This document shows, in pieces, positions 46,975 through 56,632 of a stretch of DNA of 64,000 nt. Location: NCBI GenBank assembly GCA_963798075.1, contig CAWCRU010000006.1, forward strand, positions 1 to 64,000. Direction: 5' to 3'. Each line of letters opens with the position of its first letter. The first letter of the stretch is position 1. Both the position numbers and the translations under genes were made by a program. The DNA is from DATAOG01 sp963798075 (lineage in GTDB: Bacteria; Pseudomonadota; Alphaproteobacteria; Geminicoccales; Geminicoccaceae). The notes beneath the pieces are model-generated. The model was not told the DNA's origin and made no database searches. It saw only the letters and a program-made list of their open reading frames with translations.

Positions 46975-47622
46975 CTATTCGGTGCTCGCCTCGGGCTCGG
47001 CCGTCACGGCTTCGGCCGCAGCGGCCGCCTGCTCCTCTTCGGCCGCCTCGCGGACCACGGTCGGGGCGGCGATGGTGACGATCGTAAAGTCACGATCGGT
47101 GATCGTCGGGCGCACCCCCTCGGGCAGGGTGACGTGCGAGATGTGGATGCTGTCGCCTAGATCGAACGGCAGCAGGTCGATCGCGATCTCGGCCGGGATC
47201 GCATCCGCCGGGCAGCTCAGCTCGAGGTCGCGGCGCACGATGTTGAGGACGCCGCCGCGTTTGAGCCCGGGGCAGAGGTCCTCGTTGGTGAACACCACCG
47301 GCACCTCGACGGTGACCCTGGCGCCCACCGAGACGCGCACGAAATCGGCGTGGATCGGGTCGTCGGTCACCGGGTGCAGCTGGACCTCGCGCGGCAGCAC
47401 GCGGACCAGCTCGCCGTTGACCTCGAGGCCGCAGAGCGTGTTGTAGAAATGCGGGTTGGTGAGCTGGCGGCGCAGCGCCCGCGCGTCGAGCGAGACCATC
47501 TCCTGGTCCTTGCGCTCGCCGTAGATCACCGCCGGCACCCGGCCGGCGCGGCGCAAGGCGCGCGCCGGGCCTTTGCCCGCGAGCCCGCGGACCTCGGCCG
47601 CAAACGTCATCATCTCGACCAT
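46975..47622 (-). CDS. rplY: 50S ribosomal protein L25 (Ctc long form)
   Basis: A 215-residue L25/general-stress Ctc protein that binds 5S rRNA. The N-terminal L25 domain is FAAEVRGLAGKGPARALRRAGRVPAVIYG, with QLHPVTDDPIHADFVRV. The TL5-like C-terminal beta domain follows (VEVPVVFTNEDLCPGLKRGG, DLGDSIHISHVTLPEGV), then an Ala/Glu-rich tail typical of alphaproteobacteria. I start at ATG 47622 because the upstream frame adds only nonconserved residues. It lies 75 bases after prs. Confidence 0.95.
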   Translation of the reverse strand: MVEMMTFAAEVRGLAGKGPARALRRAGRVPAVIYGERKDQEMVSLDARALRRQLTNPHFYNTLCGLEVNGELVRVLPREVQLHPVTDDPIHADFVRVSVGARVTVEVPVVFTNEDLCPGLKRGGVLNIVRRDLELSCPADAIPAEIAIDLLPFDLGDSIHISHVTLPEGVRPTITDRDFTIVTIAAPTVVREAAEEEQAAAAAEAVTAEPEASTE

Positions 47623-47697
47623 GCTCTCTCGTCCTCGCTCCGCCGCCGCAGGGCGGCCGATCTGGTCAAACACCGGCGGCGCCGCGCGGCCTGCGCC

Positions 47698-48630
<933 letters not shown>

Positions 48631-48821
48631 CCCAAGCGCCCGATCGAGCCAAGGCCAATCCCGCGCGGACCCTACCAGCCGCGCCGGCCGAAGGCAACGC
48701 CAAGGCCTGCCCCGGGTCCGGCGGCAATCCCGCGGCGGATCGCGCAGGATCATGGTGGCCCGCTCCGGTTGCGCTATGATCTGGTGGGCGAGGCGCAGTT
48801 TTTGAGGGGAGCGGGATCGCG

Positions 48822-50300
48822 ATGGACGGCTCGCGCCAGAAGTTCCTCGACCAGGCGCTCGAGGGCTATCGTGCCGGCGCCCGGGGCTGGAGCCGGGATG
48901 CGCTGCTGTGCGGGCTGATCCTCCTGTTCGCGGGCGTGTTCGTAGTGGCGCCCTTCGTCGGCTGGACCGGCGAGCGGCGCATGGTCGAGGACGAGCGCCT
49001 GCGGGTCCAGCAGGACCAGGATCGGGCGGTCGCCGCGGCGCGCGGCGTCGACGGCCTGCTGAACGCGGTCGCTGCGGCCCAGGCTACGGCGGGGGCCACG
49101 GCCGATCAGCTGGCCGGAGCGCTCGCCGATCGGCTGCGGCGGTTCGCGAGCCTGGTGCGCAGCCTGCAGCCCGGTGCAGCGCCCGCGCCGGCGGCGCTGC
49201 CGGGGGCGGGCGAGCCGCCGGCCGACTTCCCGGGCGCCGCGATCGCCCAGCAGTCGGCGCCGCCGCCGGCACCTGTGCCGGGGCTGCCGGCGCCGCCGGG
49301 CCCGGCGCAGGCCGCGGCCGTCCTGGTGCAGGATTTCGGCCTGAGCCCGGATGATCTCGAGCAGTTCCGCCATGCCTTCGAGGCCGGATCGGGCTCGGAC
49401 GCCTGGGCCGGCGCGTCGAAAACCAGCGAGCGGCTGTTCGAGGCCGAGATCGAGCGCACGTACGGCCAGCTCGAGCGCGCGGTCGACGACCAGCTGACCG
49501 GGCTCAGGGCGACGCTCGCCAAGGGCCTCGACGACATCGCAGCCAAAGCCCCCAAGGTCGGCGCCGGGCTGCCGAAGGCCGATGCGCTGCTGCCGGCCGC
49601 GGCCGTGGTCCGCCTGCCGGCTGCGGACCAGCTGTTCCGGAGCGTCGAGGGCAAGGCGCAGGCCTTCGACGAGGTCGGGCTCTACCAGGTCAAGCTCGAC
49701 CTCGACGCCGCCGCGGCGCCCTTGCATGCTGCGGCCGGCGAGCTCGCCGACGCCGCCAGCCAGCTCGAGGCGCAGCGGGCCAGGCTCGCGGCCGGCAAGG
49801 CCGAGATCGACCGGCAGCTGCACGACCTGGACGGCCGGCTGGAGGCGATCCGCGGCGAGCTCGGTTCGCTCGGCGCGCCGCTCAAGTGGCTGGCGATCGA
49901 TACCGCGAGCTTCGTCCAGCTCTATCCGACCCTGCTGGCGCTGGCGGCGCTTTGGCTCGCGGTCCGCTTCCGGCGGCTGGACGACCTGCGGGGGCGGCTG
50001 GAGGCCGGCTATCGCGAGCTCGAGGTGCCGGAGAGGGACATCCGCCTTGCGCTTTATGTCCCGGAAGCAGCGCTCGGCTGGCTGCAGGAGCCGGCCGCTG
50101 GCCTGGCCGGGCTGCTGCGCCTGCTGCGCCCGGCGCTCGCGCTGGCTCTCGCGCTCGGCCTCGTCCTGGTCACGGTCTGGCTGCAGCGCGCCGGCGAGGA
50201 GCCGAGCCCCGCCTGGGCGGCGCTGCCGCTGGCGCTCGGTCTCGCGGCCTGCGCCCTGATCCTGACCGAGCGCCGCCAGCCGGCCGGCCGGCTCACCTGA
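48822..50300 (+). CDS. hypothetical membrane protein with periplasmic coiled coil
   Basis: A 492-residue protein that I do not recognise. It has an N-terminal membrane helix (ALLCGLILLFAGVFVVAPFVGW, about 27-48), a Pro/Ala-rich linker (about 115-170), long amphipathic helices (about 175-355) of coiled-coil type, and at the C-terminus three further hydrophobic segments (TLLALAALWLAV, LALALALGLVLVTVWL, LPLALGLAACALIL). The layout suggests an envelope-anchored spacer or sensor. It is divergent from prs and its end overlaps the M24 gene end by eight bases (convergent). Start ATG at 48822. Confidence 0.7.
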   Translation: MDGSRQKFLDQALEGYRAGARGWSRDALLCGLILLFAGVFVVAPFVGWTGERRMVEDERLRVQQDQDRAVAAARGVDGLLNAVAAAQATAGATADQLAGALADRLRRFASLVRSLQPGAAPAPAALPGAGEPPADFPGAAIAQQSAPPPAPVPGLPAPPGPAQAAAVLVQDFGLSPDDLEQFRHAFEAGSGSDAWAGASKTSERLFEAEIERTYGQLERAVDDQLTGLRATLAKGLDDIAAKAPKVGAGLPKADALLPAAAVVRLPAADQLFRSVEGKAQAFDEVGLYQVKLDLDAAAAPLHAAAGELADAASQLEAQRARLAAGKAEIDRQLHDLDGRLEAIRGELGSLGAPLKWLAIDTASFVQLYPTLLALAALWLAVRFRRLDDLRGRLEAGYRELEVPERDIRLALYVPEAALGWLQEPAAGLAGLLRLLRPALALALALGLVLVTVWLQRAGEEPSPAWAALPLALGLAACALILTERRQPAGRLT

Positions 50301-51444
50301 GGATCAGCTCGAGCCCGGCCTCGGAGAGCGGCTCGGGTCCGGCCTCGGTGATCAGCGAGGTGCGGCCCAGCGTCATCGCGAGCCCGGCCTCGCTGTCCAT
50401 CAGGATCATGTGCAGGAAGAAGACCATGCCCGGGCCGATCTCGACCGGATTGCCGGCGAAGAACATCGGCCGGTCCATCCAGGAAGGCGCGTAGACGCTG
50501 CCGAGCGAGTAGCCGCAGGCATTGAGGCGGTGCGCGCGCATGCCATGGGCGTCGAGCACTTTGGCGTGGGCGTCGAAGACGTCGCCCATGGCCGTGCCGG
50601 GCAGGAGCTTTCCCTCACACGCGAGCAACGCCTCGCGGCAGGCCGCGTGCATCGCGAGCTGGCGGGGCGTGGGCTCGCCGACCACGAACGTGCGCATCAG
50701 GCAGGCGTGGTACTGGCGCCAGACGCCCGCGAACTCGAGGGTCAGCTGGTCTCGAGGCTCGAGCCTGCGGCGGCCCGACTTGGAGCGGCAGAGCAGGGCA
50801 TCGCGCCCCGAGCCGATGATGAAGGGATTGCCCGGGTAGTCGCCGCCGCCGCGGAAGACCGCGCCCTGCATGGCGGCCAGGATGTCGGCCTCGTCGGCGC
50901 CAGCCCGGGTCTCCGTGACCGCCGCCTCGAGCGCGGCGTCGGCAAGCGCGGCCGCCCGCCGGACAAAAGTGATCTCGGCCGGCGACTTGACCAGGCGCAG
51001 CCGGTCGACCAGCTCGGAGGCGTCGATGGCCACCGCGAAGCCGTCAAGCGCCGCATCGAGCTGTTTTCCGTTGGCCGCGGTCAGGCCGTAGCTGTCGTAT
51101 TCGATGCCGAGCCGTTTGCCTGCGAGCCCTTTGGCCGCAAGCAGCTCGCAGAGCTGTCCGGCCGGGTTGCCGTCCGCCCGGTCGACCCAGATCCGGATGT
51201 CCTCGATGTTCGATGTGTGCTGCGCCTGGCGCAGGTCCGGGGCGCGGGTCAGCAGCACCAGATCGCCATCGGCGCGCAAGACCAGGCACTGGAAGAAGCA
51301 GTAGCCGAAGCTGTCATAGCCGGTCAGCCAATACATGCTTTCCTGCTTGAACATGAGCAGCGCATCCAGCCTCCGCGCGGCCATCGCCGCGAGGGTCCGT
51401 CGCCGTCGGTCCAGGAATTCCTCGCGGGCGAAATGGAGCGTCAT
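50293..51444 (-). CDS. M24-fold hydrolase without metal ligands (creatinase/DoeA-like)
   Basis: A 383-residue pita-bread-fold protein with the N-terminal creatinase domain (residues about 9-135) and the M24 domain. The five metal ligands of aminopeptidase P are all replaced: LEFAGVWRQYHACLMRT has Glu and His in place of the two Asp, GYSLGSVYAPSWMD has Tyr in place of the usual His, and VFFLHMILMD and GRTSLITEAGPEPLS lack the glutamates. Metal-independent relatives such as creatinase and ectoine hydrolase (DoeA) share the YHACL and GYSLG patterns, so it likely hydrolyses a small C-N bond. Its ATG overlaps the PIN toxin stop (ATGA). Confidence 0.8.
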   Translation of the reverse strand: MTLHFAREEFLDRRRRTLAAMAARRLDALLMFKQESMYWLTGYDSFGYCFFQCLVLRADGDLVLLTRAPDLRQAQHTSNIEDIRIWVDRADGNPAGQLCELLAAKGLAGKRLGIEYDSYGLTAANGKQLDAALDGFAVAIDASELVDRLRLVKSPAEITFVRRAAALADAALEAAVTETRAGADEADILAAMQGAVFRGGGDYPGNPFIIGSGRDALLCRSKSGRRRLEPRDQLTLEFAGVWRQYHACLMRTFVVGEPTPRQLAMHAACREALLACEGKLLPGTAMGDVFDAHAKVLDAHGMRAHRLNACGYSLGSVYAPSWMDRPMFFAGNPVEIGPGMVFFLHMILMDSEAGLAMTLGRTSLITEAGPEPLSEAGLELILR

Positions 51445-51844
51445 GACTGGCGTTCCCTGGGCTGCTCCACAAGATTGAGGAAGGTCCGTGGCGTCAGGAT
51501 GCGCGGCCCGTTGAACGGGTCGAGCGCGAGGAGGTCGGCGTCGCCGGTAATGATACAGCTAGCTTCACCCCGGATTGCCGTCTCGAGGAACTTGTCGTCG
51601 TCCGGAGCCATTCCGCTACGCTCGCCAGATCGGCGAGGAACTGCTGCCGCAGCCCCTGATCGACATACCGGTCGAACTTCGGCCGCGCCAGCCGCGAGGC
51701 CAGTTCCGCAAACGTTTCGTCGGAGAGGAGAATTGCGCCATCCGCAGCCCGGACGATCTCGAGAATGCGAGCGGTGCGACCGCTCGGTTGCAGCAGCGCG
51801 CTTATCAGGACGTTGGTGTCGACGACGCAGCGCTCAGCTTTCAT
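51441..51844 (-). pseudogene. PIN-domain toxin (COG1569-type), one frame break
   Basis: The first part reads KAERCVVDTNVLISALLQPS and SDETFAELASRLARPKFDRY, with the first acidic residues of a PIN ribonuclease. After SVAEWL one base is missing (near 51606-51614), and the rest continues in the next frame: APDDDKFLETAI, CIITGDADLLALDPFNG, ILTPRTFLNLVE, ending in a TGA at 51441 that overlaps the M24 start. Mended, the protein has about 134 residues with all four acidic residues. As written the toxin is inactive. The antitoxin gene overlaps its start by 11 bases. Confidence 0.8.
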
Positions 51845-52085
51845 TGGCGAGCAGCTCTTCGAGCAGCTCGTCGGTGAGACCCCGCCCGGCCGCGGCCTGG
51901 CGCGCGGTTTCCAAGGTCTCGAACAGGCGCTGCCAGGCAGCCCCGCGCAGCCGCTCGTAGTCCTCGACCGACATTACCACGGCGGCAGGCCGGCCCTTCC
52001 TGGTGACGGTCACCGGCGCGCGCCCGGCGGCATCCAGTAGCTGACCGAATCGCGTCTTGGCGTCGATGGAGGAGATCGTCCGCAT
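51834..52085 (-). CDS. Phd/YefM-type antitoxin
   Basis: An 83-residue Phd/YefM antitoxin. The DNA-binding N-terminal part is MRTISSIDAKTRFGQLLDAA, PVTVTRKGRPAAVVMSVEDYERL, and the toxin-neutralising tail is LTDELLEELLANES. It precedes and overlaps the PIN toxin gene by 11 bases, the standard order for type II pairs, and should repress its own promoter. Start ATG at 52085; longer frames run into unrelated upstream sequence. Confidence 0.88.
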   Translation of the reverse strand: MRTISSIDAKTRFGQLLDAAGRAPVTVTRKGRPAAVVMSVEDYERLRGAAWQRLFETLETARQAAAGRGLTDELLEELLANES

Positions 52086-52150
52086 CGACCGATGATAGCC
52101 GGTTCGGCTCCGCTCGTCTCGATTCCCGATCGTCCCAGGCTCGACCTCTG

Positions 52151-53059
52151 TTACGGCCGCTGGGCGCCGTTGGCGTTGAGGTAGACGGCGTAGAGGGAGG
52201 TCGTGGCGGTGATGAACAGGCGGTTGCGCTTGGGGCCGCCGAAGGTGACGTTGGAGACCGCCTCGCCGATCGGGATGCGGCCGATCAGATCGCCGGATGC
52301 CGTGTAGCAGTTGACGCCCTCGCCGGCGCTGGTCCACAGGTTGCCTTCGGTATCGAGGCGGAAGCCGTCGAACAGGCCGTGCTCGCAGACCGCGAACACG
52401 CGGCCCTTGCGCAGGTGGCGGCCGCCCTCGACGTCGAACGCCCGGATGTGGCGGGGGCCGTCCGGGTCGTGGGTCATGCCGGTGTCGGCGATGTAGAGGG
52501 TCTGCTCGTCGGGGGCGAATGCGATGCCGTTCGGGCGGGCGAAGTCGTCGGCCACGACCTCGAGGCTGCCGGCCGCCGGATCGAAGCGGTAGACGTGGCA
52601 GGCGCCGATCTCGCTGGGCCCTTTGTGGCCCTCGTAGTCGGCATCGATGCCGTAGGCGGGATCGGTGAACCAGACCGTGCCGTCGGACTTGACGACGACG
52701 TCGTTCGGCGAGTTCAGGCGTTTCCCCTGGTAGCGGTCGGCCAGCACCGTGACCCTGCCGTCGACCTCGGTCCTGCTCACGCGCCTGGCCCCATGCTCGC
52801 AGGAGACGAGGCGGCCCTCGCGGTCGCGGGTGTGGCCGTTGGTGTTGTTGGCCGGCTGGCGAAAGACGTTGACGCCCAGGCCCTCGACCCAGCGCATGAT
52901 GCGATCGTTCGGGATGTCGCTCCAGAGCAGGAACTCGCCGTCGGCGAACCAGCAGGGGCCTTCCGCCCAGAGCGTGCCGGTGTAGAGCTTGCCGACCACG
53001 CAGTTGCCGAGGATGTACTGGCGAAAGCGCCGGTCGATCACCTCGTAGGTCTCGAACAT
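52151..53059 (-). CDS. SMP-30/gluconolactonase-family protein
   Basis: A 302-residue six-bladed beta-propeller lactonase. LYTGTLWAEGPCWFADGEFLLWSDIPNDRI contains the first metal ligand, RLNSPNDVVVKSDGTVWFTDP the asparagine ligand, and IADTGMTHDPDGPRHI and WTSAGEGVNCYTASGDLIG complete the blades. It probably opens a sugar lactone. It is the last gene of the sugar ABC operon (16 bases after a permease), so it likely acts on the imported sugar. Confidence 0.9.
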   Translation of the reverse strand: MFETYEVIDRRFRQYILGNCVVGKLYTGTLWAEGPCWFADGEFLLWSDIPNDRIMRWVEGLGVNVFRQPANNTNGHTRDREGRLVSCEHGARRVSRTEVDGRVTVLADRYQGKRLNSPNDVVVKSDGTVWFTDPAYGIDADYEGHKGPSEIGACHVYRFDPAAGSLEVVADDFARPNGIAFAPDEQTLYIADTGMTHDPDGPRHIRAFDVEGGRHLRKGRVFAVCEHGLFDGFRLDTEGNLWTSAGEGVNCYTASGDLIGRIPIGEAVSNVTFGGPKRNRLFITATTSLYAVYLNANGAQRP

Positions 53060-53075
53060 CGCCTGGCTCCCCCGT

Positions 53076-54056
53076 TCAGCCCTGCACGCGCTCGCCGCGG
53101 CCGTAGACGAGCAGCATGCCCACGATCACCACGCCATAGATCACCTGCCGGCCGGCCTCCGGCATCTGCATGACCGAGAGGATGCTCTGGAGCAGCGTGA
53201 TCAGGATCACGCCGGCGACGGTGCCGAGATAGGTTCCGCGGCCGCCGAGGATCGAGGTGCCGCCCAGCACGACGGCGGCGATGGCGGGCAGCAGATAGGG
53301 ATCGCCCATCGACTGGAAGGCGTTGGTCGAGTAGCCGGCGAGGAGAACGCCCGCAAACCCGGCCAGAGCGCCGGAGATGACGAAGGCGAGGAAGATGACG
53401 CGGCGCGTATCGATGCCGGAAAGATAGGCGGCGCGTTCGCTGTTGCCGATCGCATAGACGGCGCGGCCGAAGCTGGTTCGGGTGAGCAGGAAGACGATCG
53501 CGATACCGACCATCGCCCAGACCACGACCGCCATCGGAATGCCGAACAGGAGGCGGTCGGTGGCGATGAAGCGCATCGCGGCCGAGGCGTGGTCCTGCGG
53601 CGCGAAGCCGCCGGTCCGCAGCACCATCAACCCCTGCGCCACCGCGTTGATGCCGAGGGTGAAGATCATCGCCGGGATGCGAAGGTAGGCGACGCCGATG
53701 CCGTTGGCCGCGCCGAAGACGGCGCCGCAGAAGACGCCGAACGGGATCGCAAGGTATCCCCAGGGCCCGCCCCAGCTGACCGCCGCGGTCGACATCATGC
53801 CGCCGACCGTGAGGACCCAGGGCACCGACAGATCGATGTGACCGAGCAGGATGATCAGCATCATACCGGTAGCGACGAGGCCCAGGAACGCGGCCACCTG
53901 AAGTTGCTGGAGGAGGTATTCCGGCGAGAAGAAGCTGGTCGAGTAGAGCCCGCCCACCAGCAGCAGCACGATGATGCAGGCAAAAGCGGAGAGAACCGCC
54001 GGATCGAACCGGCGCGCGAGCGCGGAGGCCCGCATCATCGCCTCACGTGAAGACAT
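53076..54056 (-). CDS. sugar ABC transporter permease (RbsC type)
   Basis: A 326-residue permease of the ribose/xylose class. Eight to ten hydrophobic segments are visible, with the RbsC hallmarks LLGHIDLSVPWVLTVGG, YLRIPAMIFTLGINAVAQGL, YAIGNSERAAYLSGIDTRRV and AAVVLGGTSILGGRGTYLGT. The ATG at 54056 overlaps the end of the other permease by 14 bases; an internal ATG at 54038 is an alternative. It forms the channel with the paralogous permease upstream. Confidence 0.9.
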   Translation of the reverse strand: MSSREAMMRASALARRFDPAVLSAFACIIVLLLVGGLYSTSFFSPEYLLQQLQVAAFLGLVATGMMLIILLGHIDLSVPWVLTVGGMMSTAAVSWGGPWGYLAIPFGVFCGAVFGAANGIGVAYLRIPAMIFTLGINAVAQGLMVLRTGGFAPQDHASAAMRFIATDRLLFGIPMAVVVWAMVGIAIVFLLTRTSFGRAVYAIGNSERAAYLSGIDTRRVIFLAFVISGALAGFAGVLLAGYSTNAFQSMGDPYLLPAIAAVVLGGTSILGGRGTYLGTVAGVILITLLQSILSVMQMPEAGRQVIYGVVIVGMLLVYGRGERVQG

Positions 54057-55023
54057 CGAGGCGGTTCCTCATCCGCAGCAGCCTGAACGCGCCGAGGCTG
54101 ACCGCCGCCAGCAGGATGACGCCCTGGACCAGCGGCTGCCAGAACGGCTCCAGATCGAACACGAACATGAGATCGCCGATCGTCCGCAGCGCAAACGCGC
54201 CGAAGATCGAGCCGACGGCGCTGCCCGAGCCGCCGAACAGCGACGTTCCGCCGATCACCACCGCGGCGATCGAATTGAGGGTATAGGTCCCGCCGAGGGC
54301 GGCCGAAGCCTCGCCCGAATAGGTGATGAAGGTGAGCATCAGGCCGGCGATCGAGGCCAGCATTCCCGAGAGCGCATAGGCCAGGATCCTGGCCTTGCCG
54401 ATCGGCACGCCGGACATGTAGGCGGCGGATTCCGACGAGCCGACCGCGTAGGCGGCGCGGCCGAGCACCGAACGCCGGAACGGCACCCACACGACGAGCA
54501 CGACCACGAGGATGAAGAGCAGCGCCGCCGGAACGCCGCCCGGAAGCTGGCCGGTCAGCGCATCGGCGAGATCGGAGTTGACGTCGCCGCCCGGCACCGG
54601 CCGCAGCAGAAGCGCGAAGCCATAGTAGACGGCACCGGTCGCCAATGTCGTGATGATCGGCTGGAGGCGGCCATAGACGACGATCAGGCCGTTGAGCGTG
54701 CCGCAGCCGACGCCGACCAGAAGCACCGCGACGACGCCAAGGGCGGTCTCCAGGGCGGTGCCGACGACCAGGGCGGAAGCGACGCAGTTGGCGAGCACCA
54801 GGACCATCCCGACCGACAGATCCAGCCCGGCGGTGAGCACCGGCAACGTCTGCGCCATGGCGACAAAGGCGAGGAGCACGCCCTTGTTCGCCGCCGTCGC
54901 GGCGACGTTCGCGGTCAATCCGGCCGGATGGTTGGAGACGTAGACGACGAAGAAGGCGACTGCGGTCACGAAAGCAGCGATCGTGCCCTTGTGCTCCGAG
55001 AAAAAGTGGCGGGCCGCAGTCAC
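54043..55023 (-). CDS. sugar ABC transporter permease (RbsC type), second subunit
   Basis: A 326-residue paralogue of the next gene. It carries LTAGLDLSVGMVLVLANCVA, GRLQPIITTLATGAVYYGFAL, YAVGSSESAAYMSGVPIGKAR and NSIAAVVIGGTSLFGGSGSAV, the standard permease motifs. The GTG start at 55023 overlaps the ATPase stop (GTGA), so it is coupled to it. Two different permeases imply a heterodimeric channel, as found in several alphaproteobacterial sugar or polyol importers. Confidence 0.9.
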   Translation of the reverse strand: MTAARHFFSEHKGTIAAFVTAVAFFVVYVSNHPAGLTANVAATAANKGVLLAFVAMAQTLPVLTAGLDLSVGMVLVLANCVASALVVGTALETALGVVAVLLVGVGCGTLNGLIVVYGRLQPIITTLATGAVYYGFALLLRPVPGGDVNSDLADALTGQLPGGVPAALLFILVVVLVVWVPFRRSVLGRAAYAVGSSESAAYMSGVPIGKARILAYALSGMLASIAGLMLTFITYSGEASAALGGTYTLNSIAAVVIGGTSLFGGSGSAVGSIFGAFALRTIGDLMFVFDLEPFWQPLVQGVILLAAVSLGAFRLLRMRNRLDVFT

Positions 55024-56570
55024 AGGCCGACCGCTGCGCCGAGAGGCGTCTTCTCGTGGCCCGCGCCGACGTTCAGGGCGCTGGCCACGAGGACCCGCTC
55101 GGTGATCTCGGCCCCCACCAGAAGCTTCGCGATGCCGCCCCCGTACATGACCGCCACCCGGTCGCAGAGTCCGACCAGCTCGTCATAGTCGGTCGAATAG
55201 AAGAGGATCGCGGCACCTTCGTCGGCGAGCCGCCGCATGAGCTGATAGAGCTCCTGCTTGGTGCCGACATCGATGCCGCGGGTCGGATCATTGAGGAGGA
55301 TGATGCGCGGCCGGTTCATCAGCCACTTGGCGATCACGACCTTCTGCTGATTGCCGCCCGAGAGGGCGTTGGCGGGCGCGCTCGTGTCGGCGACCCTGAT
55401 CTGGAGCAGACGGATCATCTCCTCGACCGACCCGCGCTCGGCGGCCCGGTCGACGATACCGAAGCGCGACAGGCGGTCGAGTGCTGCGAACGACAGGTTG
55501 TCGCGCACCGACATCGGCAGCATCAGCCCTTCGGTCTTGCGATCCTCGGGGATGAGCGCCATCCCTGCGGCTTTCGACTTGGCGGCGCGCGGACTTGCCG
55601 GCGGCATCTCTTGGCCGTCGATCTCGACCCGGCCGCTGACGCCGATCAACACGCCGAACAGAGCGAGCAGCAGCTCGCGCTGACCCTGCCCGTCGAGCCC
55701 GCCGAGGCCGACGATCTCGCCCGGCCGGACTTGCAGGCTGATGTCCTGGAGGCGGCCGGCCCAGGACAAGTTGCGGATCGAGAGCGCCGGCCTGTCGTCT
55801 TCGTGCTTCGCCTGCGGCCGGGGCGGAAAGATGCTCTTGTATTCGCGCCCGATCATCATCTCGACGATCGCCTCGTCGCTCTTGGTGCGGGCCGCGAAGG
55901 TCGCGACGTAGCGGCCGTTCCGGTAGACCGTGCATTCGTCCGCGAGCTCGGCGATCTCGTGCATGCGGTGGGAGATGTAGACGACGGCCAGGCCTTCCCC
56001 GCGGAGCTGCCTGAGGACCGAGAACACGGTCGCGACGTCGCTCGCCGTCAGGGCGGAGGTCGCTTCGTCGAGGATCAGGATCTTGGGATCGCGGGCCAGC
56101 GCCTTGGCGATCTCGACCATCTGGCGGCGCGAGAGGGCGAGATCCATGACGAGGGCGAGCGGATCGATGTCCGGCGCCCCGGCGCGGGCCAGCGCCCGCT
56201 CGGCGATCCGCCGCTGCGCCCGACGATCGATCAGCCCGAAGCGCTTGGGCGGGTTGAGGATCGAGATGTTGTCGGCGACCGTCAGATGGGGGAGGAGCGA
56301 CAGCTCCTGGAAGATGCAGGCGATGCCGGCGGCGGTGGCGGCGGCGGGGTTGCGGAAGGTGACGGGTCGACCCTCGAGCTCCATGGTGCCGGAATCGGCT
56401 TGCACCACGCCCGCCATGATCTTGATCAGGGTCGATTTGCCGGCCCCGTTCTCGCCGAGCACGGCATGGATGCGGCCGCGGCCGAATTCGATCTGCGCAT
56501 CCTCGAGCGCATGGACGCCGCCATAGCGCTTGGACACTCCGGCCATGCGGAAGATCGGCGCTGCGTCCAT
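55020..56570 (-). CDS. sugar ABC transporter ATPase (RbsA-type double domain)
   Basis: A 516-residue tandem ATPase. Domain 1 has a full Walker A (GENGAGKST), signature LSRRQMVEIAKAL and Walker B ILILDEATSAL. Domain 2 has the degenerate P-loop GLGGLDGQGQRELL, as normal for RbsA-like proteins, with LSGGNQQKVVIAKWL and ILLNDPTRGIDVGTK. The ATG at 56570 has GAGGA eight bases upstream and sits 62 bases after the binding-protein gene. It powers the two permeases that follow. Confidence 0.93.
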   Translation of the reverse strand: MDAAPIFRMAGVSKRYGGVHALEDAQIEFGRGRIHAVLGENGAGKSTLIKIMAGVVQADSGTMELEGRPVTFRNPAAATAAGIACIFQELSLLPHLTVADNISILNPPKRFGLIDRRAQRRIAERALARAGAPDIDPLALVMDLALSRRQMVEIAKALARDPKILILDEATSALTASDVATVFSVLRQLRGEGLAVVYISHRMHEIAELADECTVYRNGRYVATFAARTKSDEAIVEMMIGREYKSIFPPRPQAKHEDDRPALSIRNLSWAGRLQDISLQVRPGEIVGLGGLDGQGQRELLLALFGVLIGVSGRVEIDGQEMPPASPRAAKSKAAGMALIPEDRKTEGLMLPMSVRDNLSFAALDRLSRFGIVDRAAERGSVEEMIRLLQIRVADTSAPANALSGGNQQKVVIAKWLMNRPRIILLNDPTRGIDVGTKQELYQLMRRLADEGAAILFYSTDYDELVGLCDRVAVMYGGGIAKLLVGAEITERVLVASALNVGAGHEKTPLGAAVGL

Positions 56571-56588
56571 CCAGTTCCTCGGGCAAAG

Positions 56589-56615
56589 GGAGCCGCGGGT
56601 GCCGCCCGCGGCTCC
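56589..56615 (-). promoter_or_regulatory. intercistronic hairpin after the sugar-binding-protein gene
   Basis: A perfect 11-bp stem, GGAGCCGCGGG (56589-56599) and CCCGCGGCTCC (56605-56615), with a 5-base loop. On the operon strand it starts 18 bases past the binding-protein stop and ends 19 bases before the ATPase start. No T-run follows. It is a strong candidate for partial termination or mRNA protection that sets binding protein above the membrane subunits. Confidence 0.7.
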
Positions 56616-56632
56616 AGGTCGTTCAGCCGAGA

